Notes under the pieces: generated by a model
Seen by the model: the letters and a program-made list of their open reading frames with translations, nothing else
Told to the model about the DNA's origin: nothing
The model's database searches: none
Source of the DNA: Rhizophagus irregularis
Lineage: Eukaryota > Glomeromycota > Glomeromycetes > Glomerales > Glomeraceae
Assembly (NCBI RefSeq): GCF_026210795.1
Contig: NC_089458.1
Coordinates: 1,938,001-2,002,000 of the forward strand
Length of the DNA stretch: 64,000 nt
Direction: 5' to 3'
Translations under genes and position numbers: made by a program
Shown here: positions 36,086 to 47,330 of the stretch, one piece after another
Layout: each line of letters starts with the position of its first letter
How positions within the stretch are numbered: the first letter of the stretch is position 1

Positions 36086-36561
36086 TATTTTTCTTCTCAT
36101 TCCACGTATAGCCTGAAAAATATAATAAATTTGAAACCGTAAAATCGATTTGAGGTAATCTTCCATGTAAAAAAAAAATTTCACTGAATGAAATTCGATA
36201 TTGTAATAATTTATTTATATTAATTAAATTTAATTTTCGATCTTCTAGAAATCATAATTTTTAGTTTTCCCATCTCCTGATATTTTTAACTGATCCTGCA
36301 TTCTACACGATACACAATGATATTAAGATCATGTATATTTTCCAATTAAATACTACAATCATAATTACAATAGCTAAAATCTCAAAATTATATCATGATA
36401 ACCTCGCCCTTTTTTTTGTTCATTCAATATTTATCATCTACTTTTTTGAGCAAGAAAGTTGCTCTACATTTTTTATTCATTCATATTTTCTCGATAAATA
36501 TCACCTACTTTTAAACAAAAAGGTTGTTCCACTTTTTTTCGCTCATATTTTTTTTTATATT

Positions 36562-36874
36562 ATGACGACTAAACGTAAATTACCTAATAAATCGTCTGAT
36601 GATAATCAAGAAATGGAAGTTGAAGGAGGTATGTAGATATAACTCTTTTGTAAATTTATAGTAAGTTTTGCTTATATAGTTATATGTAAGAAGAATAATT
36701 AATAAATACCAAAAATATGTATAATAGGATCGAAAAGAAAACAAATTACGAAAAAAAGAAGAGATATTGACATTGAGAAAGCCAATCAGTTGATGAAAAA
36801 AAGTAAAAATAGTAATAAAGAAGCTGCCGAATCTGCTGATAAAGAAGTTATAGTAGTAAATGAAAAAAGAAGTA

Positions 36875-36918
<44 letters not shown>

Positions 36919-37828
36919 AATGATGATGATGATAATGATGATGATGATGAGAGTAAGACGGAAGATCATAAAAAACCCGAAGTATTTCAATCAAAGTCAA
37001 ATTTAGAAATAGTTGCTTGGCTCGTCGACCATCCGGAAATTTTAAGATTGGCACTAGAAATGAACAATACGGATGTTGCTATCTCATCATCCAGTAAAAT
37101 TACGGACGTAAGTATTAAATTAACATGATTTTATTATGTCTAAATCTTTTAAATAATGTATTTTTAATATTTTAGGATAAAATTCGTCTATGGGACGAAA
37201 GTGTCAAGTGTCTTTTTTTACGTGCAAGAAGTCCGCGTGGTGAAGTTTTTGATGAGTTGATAACAAAAATTTTCAAAATAAAAATACATTCGAACGAAGC
37301 TAAAAGCTACCTCGAAAAAACCCGAAAATTTTTTATCGATTTCAGAAATAAGTTTAACCAAATTATTTTAACTTCTGTAGAAGAATTTAAAGAAATAAGA
37401 AAAAACAGGTATTTATTTAATTGTTTCGTAGCTAACCAAATAGTGCTGTTTGTATTAATTATTAATTTAATTATAGAGCATCTACTGGAAGTTTATCTCA
37501 AAAGGAACTTATAGATTACGTTGATGAAGAATTTGTCCAAAAGATTTTAAGCCGACAGCTTGTAGCTGTTAATATTTCAGAATTAACAAGAAATGGAGGA
37601 TTCAATACCTTGGTTGATTTCGTAAGAGAAACCTTTAAGGTTTCGTGGAACGGAAAAAATTTGTCCGCCGTTAAAGAATTAGATAATATGACCAAAAAAT
37701 TAACGATCCCTTCTAGGAGCGGAAATAAGATCGTTGATTCTTTATCGGTAAGTTATTTTATTTATACTGTACTGATACTTCATATCCTTTAATCATAGTT
37801 ATTAATAATAATATTAAATTATACATAG
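36562..37828 (+). CDS. Unknown gene of the giant element, 4-5 exons
   Basis: Exons are 36562-36628, 36728-37107, 37176-37408 and 37477-37747, all in frame (951 nt), with a likely last exon 37799-37828 (326 residues in all). Reading through the last donor instead would stop at 37792. The N-terminus is basic (MTTKRKLP, KRKQITKKRR), then comes a (GAT)n-encoded run of aspartates (about 36873-36950), then a helical domain with NLEIVAWLVDHPEILRLA, FLRARSPRGEVFDELITKIF, and DFVRETFKVSWNGKNL. I do not recognise it. A nuclear protein is plausible from the basic and acidic tracts. It is the only plus-strand gene carried by the element itself and may be a second mobility protein or cargo. Confidence 0.65.
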
Positions 37829-37829
37829 T

Positions 37830-39883
37830 TATAAATCTTAGCAAACGCTCTAATTTTTTTATAAAATTATGCATTTTATAACGATATTACATTGAATAAA
37901 TTTAGTAAATTTTACAAGCAAATGATAATATGAAACATCATTATTCTAAACATTATACCATAATGTCGAGTGATAATAATATAAAATAAAATGGATGTAT
38001 AAAACTATAAAATGTTTGTCTAAGATATAACATTTTCAAGTTTAAAAAGTAATTGTTGTTTTGTTAAAAATGGAATGGTTATTATATGACGTTTCTTCTT
38101 TAGTATATACGGCCTAAATATCTCTATATATTTGACGTTCTTATACAGATCAAAAAGAATACATTTGCGTAACATTTGCGTAAAGTAAGAACTTTAAAGT
38201 TTAAGCCAATTCTGACTGGTAATTTACAAAATAACAAACACATTTCTTAAAAAAAATTCTGAATCAGAATACTTTTCCGGTTTCCATCTTCGATTCTGCA
38301 AAAAATTGAAAAGTTCAGGTGATAATTTAAGAAATATCCACCTATAAAGAGACTAAACAATTATCAGGTTGATCAAGTTCGTGTAATACCAAATTTAATA
38401 AATTGTCTGATTAAATGATCGCGTATATTAAATGATCGCGTATATTATAAGGCTATAAGGCCTATTAATTCCTAAAAAGTCAATTTAACCACTATTTTAT
38501 TTAACCGCTATTTATTTGTACGTTTTTTTTTTTGAAAAAAAAAACTTTCTTTCTGAAAGTAGAGTCTTCCTCCTATACCGTTTGCCGTCGTGCATAGTGT
38601 GTTATAGGAAAAGGCGGACTTGAATTATATAGGTGTAAGCTTATGTTATATAGGCGTAAAGCTTATATAATTAACGCAACGAAAATCCTTTAATCAAAGG
38701 TTAAAATAGGCATGATGGGATATTCTCATATATCATGAGCTCTGTCTGTTCGAAGTGTCGTTTTATATATAATTAAGTAGGCTTAAGTCGTAAGTAACTT
38801 TTTTATAACATTGATTATTGGAGAATTAAGTGGCAAAAATAATTTTTAGTTTGTAAGACTTTTAACTCCATACCAACTTGTGTGTGTTTGGCGTGTAATT
38901 AATTCCCTAACCCTTAGACCCACTCGTGGGTTAGGTAGGTTGCTTTGCACTTCTTGCAGCCTACCTTATAATGGGTTTTAGGTCCACGTTTGCCCATTTA
39001 AAATTTATTAAACAGGATGTCATTCGTCCAAACACATTGCAACGTTTGTTGATGAAGCTATAGTTGTCTAATAAAAGTTCGCTTTGCCAGGCAATTTATG
39101 GTGGATTCAATGGATCAAATTACAAACAACAATAATGCAGTCATATGAGAATTCCAGGTCAAAGAATAAGGGTGAATTGTCAAAGTTGAGAATATATTTG
39201 TATTTTTTTTTTAAAGCCGTCATTCTCATGAACTTTTTCATTGTATCCCTAAATTCAATGATTTTGGTAATGATGAAACTGCAGTTGTTTATAGGGGTTT
39301 CCCGCCAAACTTCTGAGGTGAATTTATGTCTGGTGTTTTCGAATATACTTATCCTTTTTGCAATAGAGTCGTAGCGAGTCTTCTTAAAGCGTACCTGTGA
39401 CACCCCATCCAACTTGGGCAGTGTCGCTGAATCTAAAGCAAGGTACCCGGTTAATCCTCAACTTTGGGTTGATGAGTTATGATTCTGGAGTATTAAGGCA
39501 TAATGTTTTGACTTACATCACCAATTTAACTCATAATTCTAATTTATTGAATTAGTTTATTATAGATTTATTGATATTTTTTTTATCTGTTATATAATAT
39601 TTAAACTAATGTATACTTTATCTGTAATTAAAATTGTTATTGTAATAAATAACCGGTAACTTAAATCTATTGAAATTAACTTTTAAATTAGATTACAAAT
39701 TATTAAAATATTATAAAACGATATTTGATTGATTTGATATTTTTATAGATAATATCATTTTGATATTATTTTGATACTGAATTAATATTAAAATAATATT
39801 ATATTGATATTGCATTTATTAAAAAAAAATCATTATTGTTATAACAATATCAAAATGATATCGTTTCGTTATTTGTCAATATC
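37830..39883. other. Non-coding part of giant element, one odd GC-richer block
   Basis: Most is AT-rich. Around 38900-39420 composition changes: CCCACTCGTGGGTTAGGTAG, CCCATCCAACTTGGGCAGTG and an uninterrupted minus frame at 39412-39107 (KKTRYDSIAKRISIFENTRH). This may be a captured fragment of a host gene or another element. I could not identify it. Confidence 0.35.
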
Positions 39884-40399
39884 GATTAGATAATTATAAA
39901 GTGATATCTTTACGATATCATATTGATATTGAATTAATGTTAGAACGATATCATATTAATATCGTATTTACTTTCTATTTTTCATTATTGTTATAACAAT
40001 ATCGAAATATCGATATGATATCGATTTGATGTTTCGTCAATATCGTTATGACGTCGATTAGATAATTATAAAGTGATATCTTTACGATATCATATTGATA
40101 TTGAATTAATGTTGGAACGATATCATATTAATATCGTATTTACTTTCTATTTTTCATTATTGTTATAACAATATCGAAATATCGATATGATATCGATTTG
40201 ATGTTTCGTCAATATCGTTATGATGTCGATTAGATAATTATAAAGTGATATCTTTACGATATCATATTGATATTGAATTAATGTTGGAACGATATCATAT
40301 TAATATCGTATTTACTTCCCATTTTTCAAAAAATTCATTGTTGTTATAACAATATCGAAATGATATCGATCTGATATTTTTTCAAACAAATATCTTTAC
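39884..40399. repeat. Right subterminal satellite, 172-bp units, 3 copies
   Basis: GATTAGATAATTATAAAGTG starts at 39884, 40056 and 40228, exactly 172 bp apart. Each unit contains several GATATC palindromes (CTTTACGATATCATATTGAT, GATATGATATCG). Less regular GATATC-rich DNA continues to about 40510 and begins near 39730. Together with the left satellite it gives both ends of the giant element the same word. Confidence 0.88.
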
Positions 40400-40670
40400 G
40401 ATATCATTTCGATATATTGAATTAATATTGAAATGATATCATTGCGATATCATAATGATATCATTTGCAAATCGATATCGCCACGATATTTATTTAACAT
40501 CATTATTATATCAATTCGGTATTGTTTAAAAATTCAAGGTTTCTGTAAAGTATTAATTAATTTTCAATCAATTTGCTCTTTCTAAAATTATAAGTTTAAC
40601 CTAATTTTGATTGAATTTGCTAAAACTCAAATGTGAATTATATATGTGATGTCTGGGGTCCTTGTATTAG

Positions 40671-41322
40671 TACCTTTTACTGGTTCTGAAGTGGATCACA
40701 AATTAAATATAAATTATAAATCATATGATATGAAGATCTATTACCACTATAAAAAAAGTTTTTGTCAAATAAATAAAATAAGATTTTTTTTATATTTAGT
40801 TTCTTTGCTTTATGTTACATAAAATTATCAATAAAAACTTTTAAAATATTTAATATTGATCAAATAACTTAATTGATTACTAGTCATTTAATTCATTATT
40901 CATTTCAAGTCATTTACCAAACACTGTCTTATACTATTGGCAATTTAATACCATTTATATGATTATATAAATGTAGTTATATTTGTAATAAGATGACATA
41001 AAGTTATAATTCAGTTTTTGCTATTTTTGATCTGGCTGCCTTGATTTTTATTTTAAATTCAAAAATTTTTAACTAATAAAATTTAACTATTCTAATTTAT
41101 AATAATTTTTATATATTAAAAGTTTTAGGTTAAATAATATATAATTTATAATGAATCCATAATATAATGAACTCTTAACTTATCGAACATTTTTTAAAAA
41201 AAATTTTAATATATCAAATATCATACAAAATTTTATATAATGTATATTAAATTTTTATTGAGTAACTGTTTATAATAAAACATAATAAAAAAAAATTTTA
41301 ATATATTAAACTGATCATATAA
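40671..41322. other. AT-rich flank, no gene seen
   Basis: DNA between the giant element and the next MITE. No frames or repeats are supported. Confidence 0.4.
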
Positions 41323-41325
41323 TTA

Positions 41326-41773
41326 GAGCACTGTCAGATATTACCTAATATCACTTTAATATAAGAGCTTACCTTCCCTTCTAGGTAAGATATGTTTAGT
41401 GTTCCATGCAAATCGATTTGTGACACAGTATGATCCTGATTGCTCCTGAATAATAAAAACATATTTTGCGAATAACTTTTAATCTAGCAGTTTGATTTTA
41501 ACGATTTTTTTTTATTTTGATCAGGGCAATAAAACTTATCAATTAAAAAAAAGATCATTAAAATTGGATCACTAGATCCTGAAATAATAATTTTTAGAGA
41601 TCAAATCAAGTCCAAATTTAGTCCAAATCGAATTAAATTTCAGAGGAGAAATTTGATTCATGGAGAACACTAGATATGTTATATATATAATTCCTTATAT
41701 AGTATTATATGTAACCTAAGATCTATAATTATCCCTCTCCTTCTAAAATATTAAGTAATATCTGATAGCATCC
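41326..41773. mobile_element. 448-bp MITE with TTA duplication (PIF/Harbinger-like)
   Basis: Ends are GAGCACTGTCAGATATTAC and, inverted, GGATGCTATCAGATATTAC; the inner TCAGATATTAC matches fully. The flanks are TTA at 41323-41325 and 41774-41776, the TWA target of PIF/Harbinger. The interior carries AAATTGGATCACTAGATCC, a word shared with other MITEs here. Confidence 0.65.
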
Positions 41774-42803
41774 TTAGTAAAATTGGTGTTATAAAATTAT
41801 AGATTATAATTAAGGGAAGTGACAACTATGATGTAATTATTAGAGGGGGGGAGGGGGATAATTAAAATCTGACGTTACACTTATTCTATTTATATAAATT
41901 GTATAATTAAATTTAATTGATTATTAAATCTGACAAGGTAGAATTCATAGTAAAATGAATATAATGTAATATGTGTCATTTCCCTAAACAATTTAATCTA
42001 TAGAATAGCTTAAGAGAGGTTATTGGTCAAATTTTTAAATTTATCATGACAAGTCACCTTTGATCTCAAGATGACAGATCAGTCTTTTCCTTCAGAAGGA
42101 GCAGTATATTGATAATATTTAAAATTAATTTAGAATACTTTATTTTATTTTACTTTTGTAAATATATTGTATTACTTTAATATAATTATCAATAAACATG
42201 ATTGTATCACGCCTTTATAAAGAAAAAAAAAATTAAACAATTTGATCAGATTTTTTTTTACCATATTATAAAATAAAAAAGAAAAAATGTAAATAATGAA
42301 GTAACATTAAAAAAAAGAAAGAATTATGTTTGCTTCATTAAGAAAATCTATTATTATTATAGGAAGAAATAGAGAAAAAATTTGGTGTAAAAAAAAATAC
42401 AGTTTGTTGATATTTTAAAAAGTAAAGACAAATAATTAAATATGGAATTTAATAGTTTTAATACAGCTAAATAAAAAAAAATCACCAAAATTTCTTAAAC
42501 TAGAAGAAGCTTTAGCAATTTAAATCTCAAATATTTAATAGCTAATAAAACTATAATAGGAGAAATTATTACAGAACCCCAAATAATACTAATATAACTC
42601 ACAAGTAAACTTTAAGTACTGAAGTAAAAATACATTTTATGACATAACTCTGTCAATATTGAAGCTAGGAGTTCGATTTTACTATCATTAGAATCCTCTC
42701 ATCGAGACGAATCCAATGATATAAATTTTATTAAAATCAAATTACTGGTTATATTAAAAACATGGGTATGTAGGATAACAAAATTTTGAAAATACCCCTA
42801 TAA

Positions 42804-43096
42804 GGCCAAAGAAATAAAATTATTTGTTTCTCATGAAAAAAAATTGCTAAATTTGACCCAGCCGCCCGGAAAAAAAATTTATTTTCAAAAAAAAATTTAG
42901 CCGATTCCTAGAAGATGATTGGTTGATTTAATAAATTTTTTGCCTGGGTTACCAGGTGAAAAAAAAATTATTTTTTTATGATTATGATTGGTTAAAACCA
43001 AATCACATGACCAAATAAAATAAATTTTTTTATCTTTTCGCAATATTTACATGACCCGTCTGGTTATGAGAAACAAATAAATTTATTTACTTGGCC
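42804..43096. mobile_element. 293-bp PIF/Harbinger-like MITE, TAA duplication
   Basis: Inverted ends of about 31 bp begin GGCCAAAGAAATAAAATTAT and, from the right, GGCCAAGTAAATAAATTTAT; both end TTTGTTTCTCAT. TAA flanks both sides (42801-42803 and 43097-43099). It lies inside the 3.09-kb AGGACC element. Confidence 0.85.
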
Positions 43097-43328
43097 TAAT
43101 ACGCAACTTTTGAAAAATTTTAATATAAACTCTACGCAAACTCAAATGTGAGTTGTAAGGATTTTTGTAACTCTTTCCCCGTTCCCCTTCTGGAGTTAAA
43201 TAATTAAAACAAATTTAAATATTTTTCTTTGTCTCTATAGGGTTTCTTAGCGGTTACTTGAGACAATTTTTCCCTTTTATTAACTTTGTTTAATATTATT
43301 TTATTTGATAATATTGAGTGGTTATGCG

Positions 43329-43664
43329 TAGGGTTAGGAAAATATGGTGTACGAGGTAAAATTTCAGTACAGTACAGTACAGTACAGTACAGTACAGTTA
43401 GTACATTGTACTTAAAATTTTAAATACCATATATTTAATAAAGTTACTTCAAATGCTAACTCTGTCAATATTGATTCATTTATGATAAAATAAATACTAT
43501 TAAATTCCTCTCATTGAGACGAATCTAATGAGCTTAATTTTATTGAAATCTAATCACTGGACCACTTAAAACCAAGGTATATATGATTGAAAATACCTCT
43601 GTAATTTATATAAAAAAATGTACTTGTACTAAAAAAACTCAGTACAGTACATTTCCCAACCCTG
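43329..43664. mobile_element. 336-bp hAT-like MITE inserted at a start codon
   Basis: Ends are TAGGGTTAGGAAA and, inverted, CAGGGTTGGGAAA, a classic hAT form. The perfect 8-bp duplication GTTATGCG is at 43321-43328 and 43665-43672. A (CAGTA)n microsatellite lies just inside the left end (about 43370-43400), with a matching short copy at the right. The right duplication copy contains the ATG of the next ORF. Confidence 0.9.
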
Positions 43665-43667
43665 GTT

Positions 43668-44894
43668 ATGCGTTTTAACAAAGGTTTACACGAAGAAGAT
43701 TTTGACGATGACAAGGATGACCCTTGTCTTAACCTCCAGCTTATTTCTCTTCAAGTTCAATATAATAATGACCTTCCTTATGTCAGAAAATATCTTTTAT
43801 TTCATAGAGTTCGTTACGAGCCCTTTATTAACACTCCTTTTTGGAATACTTTACCGTTACCTACTCAGAATTTTATTTATAAGGCATATACGGAAAAAAA
43901 GGATATTCAGTTTACTCCCTATGAAAGATTGACTTCTGATTATCCTGTTACACCAATCAGCCCATCTACAGATCTTTTTATTGATGACTCATTTGAGAAT
44001 CCCCTTCCTACTGATCTGAGTTCCCATGATGTAGATCATTTGGATAATTCCTTTGAAAATATGGGGTTTTCAGATAATTTTCTTGGTAATATTATTTCTC
44101 CAGCTATTAATTGGAATAATTACCTCGATCCTAATGTTGATGAAGATAAATTAATTGAAGATGATCTAAAAATAGATGAATTTATGGACAAAATGTATGC
44201 TGCATGTGATCTTTCTCCAGTTTCATCAACTGTTTCTCATCCTTCTTCTCCCGTTTTGGCCACTTACGATAATATGAGTTTAATATTTTTATCCGATTTG
44301 GATAATGAATTTTCAGATTCTGATGATGAATCCTCCTTCCTGCCTTTTGATAATGAAACTTTAACGTATTATAAAACTGAATGGATAGAGTTATTTTGCC
44401 GTTCGGTTTGTTTTTCCTTTATTCCGTTTTATATACGGCCTCCTTCCTTTGCTTTAAATTTGACTGAGATCTCTTCAAAACAATTTCCTGCTCCTTTGTC
44501 TCCACTCTTCTTTCTTGACTTAAGGGTCACTCATGTACATCGATCATTTTAGAAACTTTCTGTACGATTTTTGGATTTTGAAGTGGTCTTAGCTCATCCT
44601 TCCTTTTCGTCTGCGGATTTCAAATTTTATGATAGACTGTATCGTCTTCATTCTTCTATTTATGATCAAATAATTCACTTTGCGTGTTTATTTGAAATAT
44701 ATGCTGGACTTCTTGTATTTACTCGCAGAATATTGGGTTTTCTGCATTGTATTTATATAGTGTCATTTTCTAAAAAATTTCTTTTTATAGCTATTATGCA
44801 TTACTCTTCCTCAGCCGATGTGCTTTCTTCCTCGCTACAAACTTGCGACCCAGTCTTTCTGGGATTTTATTATCTGCTGAGGTCATCGGAGTAG
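43668..44894 (+). pseudogene. Passenger ORF of unknown function with one TAG
   Basis: A frame of 409 codons runs from ATG at 43668 to the stop at 44892-44894, broken only by TAG at 44550-44552. The N-terminal half is acidic with LPYVRKYLLFHRVRYEPFIN, then WNTLPLPTQNFIYKAYTEKK; the middle is D/S/P-rich (several DNSFEN-like and SSPV segments). After the TAG the frame continues KLSVRFLDFEVVLAHPSF. It is GC-richer than its surroundings, so it may be a captured host coding region. I do not recognise it. The hAT MITE sits directly before the ATG, so its original promoter is displaced. Confidence 0.5.
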
Positions 44895-45066
44895 TTGAAC
44901 AATCCTCGTCTGAACTTATATATTAGCCTTCATTGTTGTGGATTGAAATTGTTTAAACCTGGGTAGTTGACCTGAAATTTTGCTATTTGTGGTTTAAAGT
45001 TGGGATATACAAATTTGGCTTTTATAGATTAGCTTTTTCTCTATATGTACTTTTTCATGTGACTAT

Positions 45067-45532
45067 CACAGGTCGAAAAGTGAAAAATCAGGCATCAATC
45101 AGTCACCAATCAGGCAGTTTGCTAACTTTTAATCCAGTGATCAGAAAAGAATGAAATATAGTAGCTTATTGGAATCGTCTCAGCAAGACGAATCTAATGG
45201 TAATAAAATCGCATTTCTAGGATTAATAGTTAATAAAAAATTAAATAAAATATAAATGATACATTTTTATTTTTATATTTTACTTAATTTCTCATCAAGT
45301 ATTAATTCTAGAAATGAGATTTTACTACCATTAAATTCGTCATGTTGAGACGATTCCAATGAGCTATATTTCATTCTTTTCTGATCACTGGATCAAAAGT
45401 TAGCAAACTGCCTGATTGGTGACGGTATTTGGCGAAAATGCCAATCAGGTACCAATCAGTCACCAATCAGGCACCAATCAGCTACCTGATTGGTGCCCGA
45501 TTGGTGCCTGATTTTTCACTTTTCAACCTGTG
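45067..45532. mobile_element. 466-bp CACTA-like MITE with repeated ends
   Basis: Ends are CACAGGTCGAAAAGTGAAAA and, inverted, CACAGGTTGAAAAGTGAAAA; both continue with AATCAGGCA. TAT flanks both sides (45064-45066 and 45533-45535), a 3-bp duplication as in CACTA/EnSpm. Subterminal words CACCAATCAG repeat at least six times, mostly at the right. The inner arms also form an inverted repeat around 45165-45370. Confidence 0.82.
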
Positions 45533-47330
45533 TATTTCATTTTTGTTTTTTCTTATGTTTGTTATCTTTTCTATATATTCTGAGTGCACATAAAAATTAA
45601 TAAAGTTTGACTATTAGTACTTCAAATGTGAGTTGTATCAGTATTGTTCGGAATCCTATTATTACAACAAAAGTTGCTGATTTTGTAAAATTAATAAATA
45701 TTAAAAGTTTTATCAGGTTAGCAGGATAGTTTATAAATTAAGCAATATAATAAATATAGTGAGGCTCAAAGTAGATCAAATGAAAAAAAATTATTTAAAG
45801 AAAGAAAAAAGTTATAGGAATTACTAATTAGTAATTTTGATCTTAAAGATGTATTTAACTGCTATGATGAAACTAGTAAAATTTTTATAAAGTTTAGATT
45901 TTAAAAATAATAAATATAATTTTAAATTATAAAAATATTTTATTTATTTAGGATTGTATTAGAAATTAGAATTTTTTAAAATATTATTTACCAGTTCTCT
46001 TTTCAGAACAAAAAAATTGAAAAATAGAGTTACATTTTTATTAATGTTTAATACAACTGGTTTAATTAAACTTATTAATAAATCAAAGTTTTTTGTGAAT
46101 TATTATTAGAATAAAAATGTCTGGATGCAAATGTTTATTTGGAATAATTATTTAGAACTTTTAAATCAAAAAATGAAAAAGCAAAATAGAAAGGTCCTTC
46201 TCTTGGTAGATAATGCACTAGTTCATTTATTCTGTTAGTAATTTAGAGCTATTAACAAATATTACAATTTATTATTTACCTTCCAATATTATAGCATATT
46301 TGCAACTTGCTGATATTGGCATTATTAATTCATTCAAGGTTTATATATTATTTATTATAAATTAGATTATAAAATTAATAGTATATATTCTAATACTTTA
46401 TTGATCTTAGATACAATATTGTAAAAGATTTATAAAAGATAAAATAATTGAGATTTATGATAATGAAATGGAATTAAATGTACCAGTTTCTAAATTGAAG
46501 ATAAGTGACTCTATTTTACTTTGTGTAAAAGTTCAGGAAGCTGTACAAGTAAAAATGGTTATCAGTTCAGGCTGAACTTATAGTGCTGGCTAGAATTACA
46601 AGAAAGTGTAATATAAAAAAATTTGTATTACAATGGTAGAACTAGTAAAAAATTTTTTGCCCAATAGCTAAACCATTTATCTAGAATTACGTGATTGCCA
46701 TATTTAGTAATTCTAACTGACACTATATATTTGGCCAGGATTAGTCCAGAACCAAAAGACCGCAATTTTACGTAAGATAGACTAGTCCATTTTTTGGAGT
46801 GTAAAACCAATAAGACCGCAGTCTTTTAAGACTGGTGATTATTCTTATATACAAGTGAAACTATTTGTAATTATTAATCAAAAACTAGAATTTTGCCAAT
46901 TTTACTTTTACCTTTACCTTTACCTTCTGATGAAGAATAAAATAATGATAATTTGAATGAAATAGAAGAGATCTAAAAATTATTAGATCAATATAATAAT
47001 TTATTTCTAGTAGATTAATAAGTGCCAAGAAATTTATCTTATTAATTGATGATAATAATAATTATGAGAGAGAAGAAATTACAGATGAAGAAATTGTAAA
47101 TATGGTAAAATCAAATGAAATAGATCTTGAAGAAGAAGAATTAGTTCTATAACCCCAAAATATCTACTTCAAAAGCATTAGCATCATTGGACGAAGTATT
47201 ATCTTTTCTTGATAATCCACCTAATACTTTTATTATAAAATTCAATAACAGAAATATATTATATAATTTTAAAAAACAAATTATTCAATTGGTATTAAAC
47301 AGTTGGTTAAACATATGATGAATCATATGT

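Larger units (their letters stand above)
25404..40662. mobile_element. Giant AGGACC-family DNA transposon, 15.26 kb
   Basis: Left end AGGACCCCGGATATCACATA and inverted right end AGGACCCCAGACATCACATA continue to about 29 bp with 3 mismatches. The flanks are a perfect 8-bp duplication TGTATTAG (25396-25403 and 40663-40670), so the whole interval moved as one unit. Inside, from left: GATATC-rich satellites (25925-26890), a direct repeat, the large minus-strand Tnp2/Plavaka-like gene (28201-33761) with a pogo element in it, a Myb/SANT gene (34177-34803), two tandem arrays, a plus-strand gene (36562-37828), and GATATC-rich 172-bp satellites (39884-40399). Words like TTTGCTAAAACTCAAA(T) recur just inside both ends. 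Nothing else in the window has these ends except the three shorter family members. Confidence 0.88.
42573..45657. mobile_element. AGGACC-family element, 3.09 kb, with passenger ORF
   Basis: The left end is AGAACCCCAAATAATACT and the inverted right end is AGGATTCCGAACAATACT, both continuing to AACTCACA. The flanks are a perfect 8-bp duplication ATTATTAC (42565-42572 and 45658-45665). Subterminal CTACGCAAACTCAAATGTGA (43132-43151) and CTTCAAATGTGAGTTGTATC (45620-45639) recur in the family. It contains three other MITEs and a long ORF (43668-44894). It inserted into the Tigger fossil. Confidence 0.87.
42260..47330 (+). pseudogene. Second Tigger-like transposase fossil, split by insertion
   Basis: The 5' part (about 42280-42572) holds a CENP-B-type helix-turn-helix reading EEIEKKFGVKKNTV in decayed form and then a helix ending IIGEIIT. 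The 3' part resumes at 45666 with TKVADFVKLINIKSFIRLAG, then FNCYDET, VLLLVDNALVH and an LADIGIINSF motif (about 46310-46340), and an acidic tail EEITDEEIVNMVKSNEIDLE near 47075-47150. These are the pogo/Tigger landmarks in order. Many stops and frame changes show old age. The AGGACC element at 42573-45657 sits between the halves, and the reading frame resumes after its 8-bp duplication. No TIRs of this fossil were found. Confidence 0.75.

Noticed and set aside
36580-36990. Minus frame of isoleucine runs
   Set aside because: Antisense of the (GAT)n tract in the plus-strand gene at 36562.
25925-40510. Satellite arrays as a centromere or CRISPR-like repeat
   Set aside because: They lie within transposon ends, units are AT-rich and diverged, and there are no uniform spacers.
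25396-40670. Two separate short AGGACC MITEs rather than one large element
   Set aside because: Each end lacks a nearby partner, and the 8-bp duplication TGTATTAG matches only between the distant ends.
46570-46820. Possible MITE with AAGACCGC words
   Set aside because: The repeated words are direct, not inverted, and no target duplication could be defined.
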